Translations under genes and position numbers: made by a program
Assembly: GCA_002774085.1 (NCBI GenBank)
Contig: PEZH01000042.1
Location: 1-24,513, forward strand
Length of the DNA: 24,513 nt
Source of the DNA: Candidatus Shapirobacteria bacterium CG09_land_8_20_14_0_10_38_17
Lineage (GTDB): Bacteria; Patescibacteriota; Microgenomatia; 0-14-0-10-38-17
Direction of reading: 5' to 3'
Notes under the pieces: generated by a model
The model's database searches: none
The model's input: only the letters and a program-made list of their open reading frames with translations
What the model was told of the DNA's origin: nothing
Shown here: in pieces, positions 20,519 to 24,513 of the stretch
How positions within the stretch are numbered: position 1 is the stretch's first letter
Layout of the letters: each line of letters starts with the position of its first letter

Positions 20519-21847
20519 TCAACTTTCTGCCTTTTCTTCAATCGGTGCCGTTACTTCACCACGAATTTCTCGAATGACCGTTATTTTAATTTGTCCCACC
20601 CATTTGGCTTCCTTATTTAGTTTTTGGGCAATCTGATAGGCTAAAACTTTTGTCTGGCTGTCAGAAACTTCTTCTGGTTGAACAATCACCCGAACCTCAC
20701 GACCGGCCTGATAAGCGGCGACATCGATTACACCAGGAAAAGATTTAGCAATATCTTCAATACTGGTCATACGCTTTAAATAATCCTCATGGGGTTCATA
20801 GCGCGCTCCGGGGCGACTGCCAGAAATAGCATCGGCAATCCAAACAATAGTTGATTCTACCGACGAAAAAGGCCTGTCTTCATGGTGTTCGGCAACACAA
20901 TTAATTACTACCTCCGGCAAATTATATTTCTTTAATAGCTCTACTCCCAATTGAACATGAGAACCTTCTTTATCGGTAACCACTTTACCAATATCATGTA
21001 AGAGGCAACCTAAGCGGACGGTGCTAACGTCAGCTTTGAGTTCTTGAGCAATCGCCACTCCTATTTTTGTCTCTTCAAGAGTATGAATAATCATATTTTG
21101 GCCAAAAGAAAAACGAAATTTAAAACGGCCTAATATTTGCACTAAATCACTGGGGAGACTATAAACATCCACTTTTTGGCAAAGCTGTTTCCCTTCTTCC
21201 AAAATAATCTGTTTAACTTCTTTTCCCGCCTCAAAAACCACTTCCTCAATCCGAGAAGGCTGAATACGACCATCACGAATTAACTTATCCATCGCTCTTT
21301 TGGCTATTTCTCGTCTTATTGGGTCAAAAGAAGAAAGACGAATTTCCCCTTCTTCTTCTAAATCAACTTCAACACCAGTGGCCCGCTCAAAAGTGCGAAT
21401 ATTACGCCCCTTGCGACCGATAATCTTTCCCTTAACATCTTCGCTGGAAACTCTAATTGAAGAAACCGTATATTCCGCCACGACATCGGTCACTCCATGA
21501 CGCATTGCTTCCACTAATATCTCCCGCGCTTTTTCTTCGGCGGTAATTTTAATTTCCTCCTCTGCTTGAGCAATTCTCTTGGCAACTTCTTCAGTTAAAC
21601 TTTTCTCTACCTGGTCTAATATAATCTTTTTTGCCTCATCATAAGTTAGGGCGGCAACTCCGGCAATCTTTTCCTCCCAAATCCTTTTTTGTTCTTCAAG
21701 ATTCTGTTTTACCTTTTCTATCCTTTTTTCCTCCCTACCTAAGAATTTCTCCCTTTCTTCCAAGGCCCCTTCTTTCTTTTCTATTTCCCTCTCCTGCCGA
21801 GCCAATAAGATCACATTTTGCCGATTATCAGATTTTAAAAATACCAT
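20519..21847 (-). CDS. rny: RNase Y-like KH/HD endoribonuclease without membrane anchor
   Basis: RNase Y starts mRNA decay by endonucleolytic cuts. The protein has 442 residues, against about 510-520 in Bacillus-type enzymes. A coiled-coil region (about 15-115, rich in E, K and R) is followed by the KH domain with GRKG at 144-147, the HD domain with H255 and LLHDIGK (His284-Asp285), and the C-terminal domain to about 430. Missing is the N-terminal membrane helix; the ORF starts with MVFLKSDNRQ directly in the coiled coil, and an in-frame TAA lies just upstream. There is no Shine-Dalgarno. It may be a soluble form or may rely on a partner for membrane contact. It is followed by HU after 75 bases, and recX lies upstream in the same direction. 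Confidence 0.93.
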   Translation of the reverse strand: MVFLKSDNRQNVILLARQEREIEKKEGALEEREKFLGREEKRIEKVKQNLEEQKRIWEEKIAGVAALTYDEAKKIILDQVEKSLTEEVAKRIAQAEEEIKITAEEKAREILVEAMRHGVTDVVAEYTVSSIRVSSEDVKGKIIGRKGRNIRTFERATGVEVDLEEEGEIRLSSFDPIRREIAKRAMDKLIRDGRIQPSRIEEVVFEAGKEVKQIILEEGKQLCQKVDVYSLPSDLVQILGRFKFRFSFGQNMIIHTLEETKIGVAIAQELKADVSTVRLGCLLHDIGKVVTDKEGSHVQLGVELLKKYNLPEVVINCVAEHHEDRPFSSVESTIVWIADAISGSRPGARYEPHEDYLKRMTSIEDIAKSFPGVIDVAAYQAGREVRVIVQPEEVSDSQTKVLAYQIAQKLNKEAKWVGQIKITVIREIRGEVTAPIEEKAES

Positions 21848-21975
21848 AATTTAAAAAATAGACCGCCAAAAGAAGCCCTTTTTATAAAAGCAAGATCTGA
21901 AGATTGGTTATTAAGGCAAACTTTTCAACCATACTTCTTTTGGCTAATAAAATATTAACTATTAATGCTCTTATT

Positions 21976-22626
21976 TTATCCGTTTATAGAGCTGTCGTCA
22001 ACTATTTCCTTTATTGCCTCCCAGGAAAAACCACGACGGGCCAAATAATCGCTCAACTTGCGGCGCCGTTCCCGCCAAGGCAATTTCTGCCAAGTTACTA
22101 TTTTCTTTTTAACCGCCTTTTTAGCTAAAACAGTTTCATCAACCAATTCATCTAAAACCTGATCAATAACTTCCTGCTCAACCCCTTTCTGCCATAATTC
22201 CATCATCAAGGCGCGCTTTCCCCGCGGTCGAAAAATTGATCTTTGCTCTACCCACCAACGAGTAAATTCCAGATCATCTATATATCCTAATTTCTCAAGC
22301 TTATTTATCACCTTTCCGGCAACTTTTCTATCTACCTCTTTCTTCTTTAAATAATCCCAAACCTCTCTCTCCGAACGCGGCCGATAGGACAAAAAATGAT
22401 AAACGCGATCCAAGGACTTTCCCAATCTGTTTTTAAAAATCAGATTATTAATTTCCCGAGAAGACAATTCCCGCCCGACACTCAAATTTTCTTTGACTAA
22501 AATTTCGGCGGGTAAGCCAAAAACAAACTTGCCGTCTAAATAAATATTGAAACGGTTTTTCTTTTTTTTCTGAGGTTTAATAGCACTAATTTGAGGCACC
22601 TTAGAGTGAAAAAATCCTAAATTCAA
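21976..22626 (-). CDS. recX: Regulatory protein RecX
   Basis: RecX binds RecA filaments and limits their activity. The protein has up to 216 residues. An N-terminal extension (SAIKPQKKKKNRFNIYLDGKF) is followed by three-helix repeats typical of the family: DRVYHFLSYRPRSEREVWDYL, KLEKLGYIDDLEFTRWWVEQR and the last pair near DYLARRGFSWEAIKE. The start is uncertain. TTG at 22626 is the longest, sits at the edge of a palindrome (22626-22642) and has no Shine-Dalgarno; a GTG at 22599 would shorten it by nine residues. The gene lies 236 bp downstream of recA, consistent with a recA-recX pair, though a repeat-rich spacer separates them. Confidence 0.9.
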   Translation of the reverse strand: MNLGFFHSKVPQISAIKPQKKKKNRFNIYLDGKFVFGLPAEILVKENLSVGRELSSREINNLIFKNRLGKSLDRVYHFLSYRPRSEREVWDYLKKKEVDRKVAGKVINKLEKLGYIDDLEFTRWWVEQRSIFRPRGKRALMMELWQKGVEQEVIDQVLDELVDETVLAKKAVKKKIVTWQKLPWRERRRKLSDYLARRGFSWEAIKEIVDDSSING

Positions 22627-22862
22627 TCCGCCAGCTGGCGGACCAAATCACAAACAAATATAGAAATTAAGAAATTGAAACTAAAAGAGAAATTATTCGC
22701 CTTCGGCTCACTGAAATTTCAGCCCGCCTCGCCGTCTAGGCGGGAATGACAGGCTGGTAGCAATATAACAATGTAACAATGTAACAATATAACAATGTTC
22801 TTTTAGCCTTTAGTTTTGCGCTTTGAGCTTTGTTTTGCTTTTCCGCCAGAGGCAAACCCGCC
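22627..22862. repeat. Repeat-filled recA-recX spacer
   Basis: From left to right: the palindrome CCGCCAGCTGGCGG (near 22628-22641), a GCCCGCCTCGCCGTCTAGGCGGG element (about 22723-22744) sharing AGGCGGGAATGAC with 19024-19035, a CAATNNAA octamer array (22762-22797), and CTTTAGTTTTG/CTTTGAGCTTTG words. No gene is seen. Confidence 0.6.
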
Positions 22863-22888
22863 TCAATGGGCTTCGCCCTTTTGGCGGG
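22857..22888. repeat. Palindromic repeat covering the recA 3' end
   Basis: CCCGCC..GGCGGG bounds a 32-bp imperfect palindrome with an inner GGGC..GCCC stem. It encodes the final residues of RecA in frame and resembles 8728-8758 in inverted orientation. Confidence 0.65.
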
Positions 22889-23879
22889 AAGTTTTGAGCT
22901 TCTTCTCTATCTCTTCCATTACCTTAGGGTTTTCCTCAAGAAACTTTTTCGCCGCTTCCCGACCTTGACCTAACATCTTTTCATTATATTTGAAAAAAGC
23001 GCCCGATTTATCAACAATTTCTTTCTCCACTCCCAAATCCAAAACATCGCCGGAACGAGAAATACCGCCAACATTCATAATGTCAAATTCCGCCTCTCTA
23101 AACGGAGGCGCTACTTTATTCTTCTTCACCTTAACTCGATGACGAGAGCCAATTACTTCATCACGAAACTTAATAACCCCAATTTTACGGATATCCAAAC
23201 GAACCGAAGAATAAAATTTTAATGCCAAACCACCGGGCGTTGTCTCGGGATTACCAAACATTATGCCAATCTTGTGACGAATTTGATTGGTAAAAATAAC
23301 CGCTGTTTTGGACTTGGAAATTGCCCCCGTTAATTTACGCAATGCCTGGGACATCAATCGAGCTTGAACTCCCATCATGGCATCACCCATTTCTCCCTCA
23401 ATTTCTGCTCGCGGTACTAAAGCGGCTACGGAATCAACCACCACCGCATCCAAGCCCCCGGAACGAACCAAAGTTTCGACAATCTCCAAAGCTTGTTCAC
23501 CGGTGTCCGGCTGGGAAATTAGCAAATTATCTAAATCCACTCCTATTTCTTGAGCCCAAGCAGGATCTAGGGCATGCTCGGCATCAACAAAAGCAACCAT
23601 ACCGCCTGCTTTTTGAGCCTCGGCAATAATATGAAGGCAAAGAGTTGTTTTCCCTGAAGCTTCAGGACCAAAAATCTCAATCACTCGTCCCCGAGGAACA
23701 CCACCCACCCCCAAAGCTATATCCAAAGAAACCGAACCGGTAGGAATTACTTCAACATCCTGAACCCCTCCCTCTCTTCCCATTCTCATAATTGCTCCCT
23801 TGCCATATTGCTTTTCAATCTGTTCTATTGCTAACTTAACCGCCTCAAATTTAGGAGAGACTTTCTTTTTAGTCATCAT
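22863..23879 (-). CDS. recA: RecA recombinase
   Basis: RecA forms filaments on single-stranded DNA for strand exchange and DNA repair. From the chosen start (MMTKKKVSPKFEAVK) it has 338 residues. The Walker A motif GPEASGKTT, the AFVDAEHALDP segment, VVDSVAALVPRAEIEGEMGD, loop L2 with NQIRHKIGIMFGNPETTPGG, and the C-terminal EKMLGQGREAAKKFLEENP are all present. The first ATG in the ORF (23918) would add 13 residues read from promoter sequence, so 23879 is preferred. The last eight residues (SRQKGEAH) come from a palindromic repeat and do not look like the usual acidic C-terminal tail. The promoter overlaps that of the divergent tRNA-Pro gene. Confidence 0.97.
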   Translation of the reverse strand: MMTKKKVSPKFEAVKLAIEQIEKQYGKGAIMRMGREGGVQDVEVIPTGSVSLDIALGVGGVPRGRVIEIFGPEASGKTTLCLHIIAEAQKAGGMVAFVDAEHALDPAWAQEIGVDLDNLLISQPDTGEQALEIVETLVRSGGLDAVVVDSVAALVPRAEIEGEMGDAMMGVQARLMSQALRKLTGAISKSKTAVIFTNQIRHKIGIMFGNPETTPGGLALKFYSSVRLDIRKIGVIKFRDEVIGSRHRVKVKKNKVAPPFREAEFDIMNVGGISRSGDVLDLGVEKEIVDKSGAFFKYNEKMLGQGREAAKKFLEENPKVMEEIEKKLKTSRQKGEAH

Positions 23880-23889
23880 AAACACTTTT

Positions 23890-23919
23890 ATTGTGTCACA
23901 AATTTTGCTAAAATACAAT
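23890..23919. promoter_or_regulatory. Overlapping divergent promoters for recA and tRNA-Pro
   Basis: Plus strand: TTGTGT (23891-23896), 17 bp, TACAAT (23914-23919), start near 23926 for the tRNA. Minus strand: TTGTAT (23913-23918), 17 bp, TGA-CACAAT (-10 at 23890-23895), start near 23883 for recA. The -35 of each lies on the -10 of the other, so only one could be used at a time. Confidence 0.6.
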
Positions 23920-23930
23920 CTGTAAATAAA

Positions 23931-24006
23931 CGGGGCATGGTGTAATGGCTAACATGCGCGCATGGGGTGCGTGTGATTCTGGGTTCGAGTCCCAGTGCCC
24001 CGACCA
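23931..24006 (+). tRNA. tRNA-Pro (anticodon GGG), CCA encoded
   Basis: A full cloverleaf can be drawn. The 7-bp acceptor CGGGGCA/TGCCCCG is perfect. The D-stem is GTGT/ACAT, the anticodon stem CGCGC/GCGTG, the loop ATGGGGT with anticodon GGG at 23964-23966, the variable loop 5 nt, and the T-arm CTGGG-TTCGAGT-CCCAG. The discriminator is A, followed by an encoded CCA. It should read CCC and probably CCU codons. Confidence 0.97.
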
Positions 24007-24248
24007 AGTTAGACATTGCGAATTTTGCGGGCAGTTTGTTTGCTCCTTTTCCGCCTACGGCGGAAAGGAAAAAATTGGATATCCCGCATTTGCGGGATGA
24101 ATTGCTTCGCAATTCCGAACCGCCACCTGCCGGAAACCCCTGCGGATTTTTCGGACGGCGGGACCGAAAGAAAAAGAATAAGTTGCCCTTGCCCCAGCCC
24201 ACCCGTGCGCACAACGGGAAACTCCCTGTAATTATTAACTCCATATGC
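24007..24248. other. Intergenic region with three consecutive perfect hairpins
   Basis: Downstream of the tRNA there are three adjacent stems: TTTCCGCC/GGCGGAAA (24048-24066), ATCCCGCA/TGCGGGAT (24081-24098) and GAATTGC/GCAATTC (24099-24115). A GC-rich run follows to about 24220. No gene is convincing; the reading frames across it are repeat-like. It could hold the tRNA terminator or a structured repeat. Confidence 0.55.
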
Positions 24249-24297
24249 TAACTATAGTATGTAGAACTAAAATTAGCAAGTGGTTATACTATAGTTA
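24249..24297. promoter_or_regulatory. Inverted-repeat operator and -10 of the XRE gene
   Basis: TAACTATAGTAT (24249-24260) and its exact reverse complement ATACTATAGTTA (24286-24297) flank the promoter. Each half contains the palindrome ACTATAGT. The right arm covers the TATACT hexamer (24285-24290), so binding would block polymerase. No strong -35 is seen. Confidence 0.7.
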
Positions 24298-24303
24298 TCA
24301 ATT

Positions 24304-24513
24304 ATGAAAAGAGAAATCCTTATTAAATTTGGTAAGAAGGTTCGTGAAGAGCGGACAAAATTAGGTTTATCGCAAGAAGCACTCGCGAGTCATGCTGGCG
24401 TTCATCGTACCTATGTTGGAATGATTGAACGGGCAGAAAAGAATATCACATTGAAAAATATTGAAAAAATTGCTAGGGCTTTGAAAATACCCCTAGATAA
24501 GCTAATGAACTTA
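24304..24513 (+). CDS. XRE/Cro-C1 family HTH regulator, cut by the window end
   Basis: The visible 70 codons cover the entire HTH fold: KFGKKVREERTKLGLSQEAL, SHAGVHRTYVGMIERAEKN and ITLKNIEKIARALKIPLDKL. This is the Cro/C1-type helix-turn-helix, with the HRTYVGMIERAEKN segment strongly resembling small controller (C) proteins of restriction-modification systems and related stand-alone regulators. The gene runs off the window, so any C-terminal domain is unseen. The predicted transcription start lies seven bases before the ATG and there is no Shine-Dalgarno. Paired ACTATAGT operators upstream suggest autoregulation. A restriction-modification locus beyond the edge is possible but unproven. Confidence 0.88.
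   Translation, partial: MKREILIKFGKKVREERTKLGLSQEALASHAGVHRTYVGMIERAEKNITLKNIEKIARALKIPLDKLMNL

Noticed and set aside
22758..22799. Possible CRISPR-like array from repeated CAATNNAA units
   Set aside because: Units are 8 bp with no unique spacers and there are no cas genes; it is a simple tandem repeat.
23880..23918. Longer recA start at 23918
   Set aside because: The 13 extra residues overlap the promoter and are not RecA-like.
24009..24251. Several overlapping open frames on both strands after tRNA-Pro
   Set aside because: They consist of hairpin and repeat sequence, have no ribosome binding site, and are shadows of each other.

Overview
The window looks like chromosomal DNA from an AT-rich, small-genome bacterium of the Candidate Phyla Radiation (Patescibacteria). 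The case rests on several family types common there: DUF3048, DUF4446 and DUF5679 proteins, a winged-helix/degenerate nucleotidyltransferase, a PurF with no N-terminal cysteine, and reduced versions of RNase Y, MiaB and GuaA. TGA ends several genes (recA, the NUMOD3 gene), so the UGA-recoded CPR lineages are unlikely. The exact phylum cannot be told from the sequence alone.

Layout. Positions 61-1440 encode a CCA-adding enzyme, convergent with a minus-strand block running from 6266 down to 1446: DUF4446, DUF3048, wHTH/NTase-like, AbrB-like, secD, secF. Two small plus-strand genes (6587-7058) follow. Then come yifB/comM, the RNase P RNA (rnpB) and an AI-2E family transporter, all on the minus strand. 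miaA and purF overlap on the minus strand and diverge from a guaA synthetase-only gene, which overlaps the end of miaB. ychF diverges from a gene that joins a sigma-4-like helix-turn-helix to NUMOD3 repeats. A membrane-anchored SNase-like nuclease, an alpha/beta hydrolase and a Fic protein follow. The right end holds HU, RNase Y, recX and recA (minus), tRNA-Pro(GGG), and a truncated XRE regulator at the edge.

How the genes relate. MiaA and MiaB act in sequence on A37 of tRNAs, CCA-adding enzyme and RNase P mature tRNA ends, SecD/SecF assist export, and RecA/RecX are an enzyme and its modulator. PurF and GuaA are both normally glutamine-dependent, yet both appear to lack a working glutaminase here, which suggests ammonia as nitrogen donor.

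Two patterns cut across the window. First, many genes have a recognisable -10 hexamer only 6-13 bases before the start codon and no Shine-Dalgarno sequence, so they are predicted to make leaderless or nearly leaderless mRNAs; HU and the DUF5679 gene are the exceptions. Second, the spacers are filled with 7-8 bp tandem repeats and nested palindromes of the GTCATTCC and CCGCC..GGCGG types, and similar sequence lies in frame inside miaA, miaB and cca. I found no CRISPR array, transposase, rRNA or prophage. The most novel-looking items are the NUMOD3/sigma-4 protein, the widespread leaderless start geometry, the repeat-derived protein insertions, the duplicated rnpB promoter and the XRE operator pair at the right edge.
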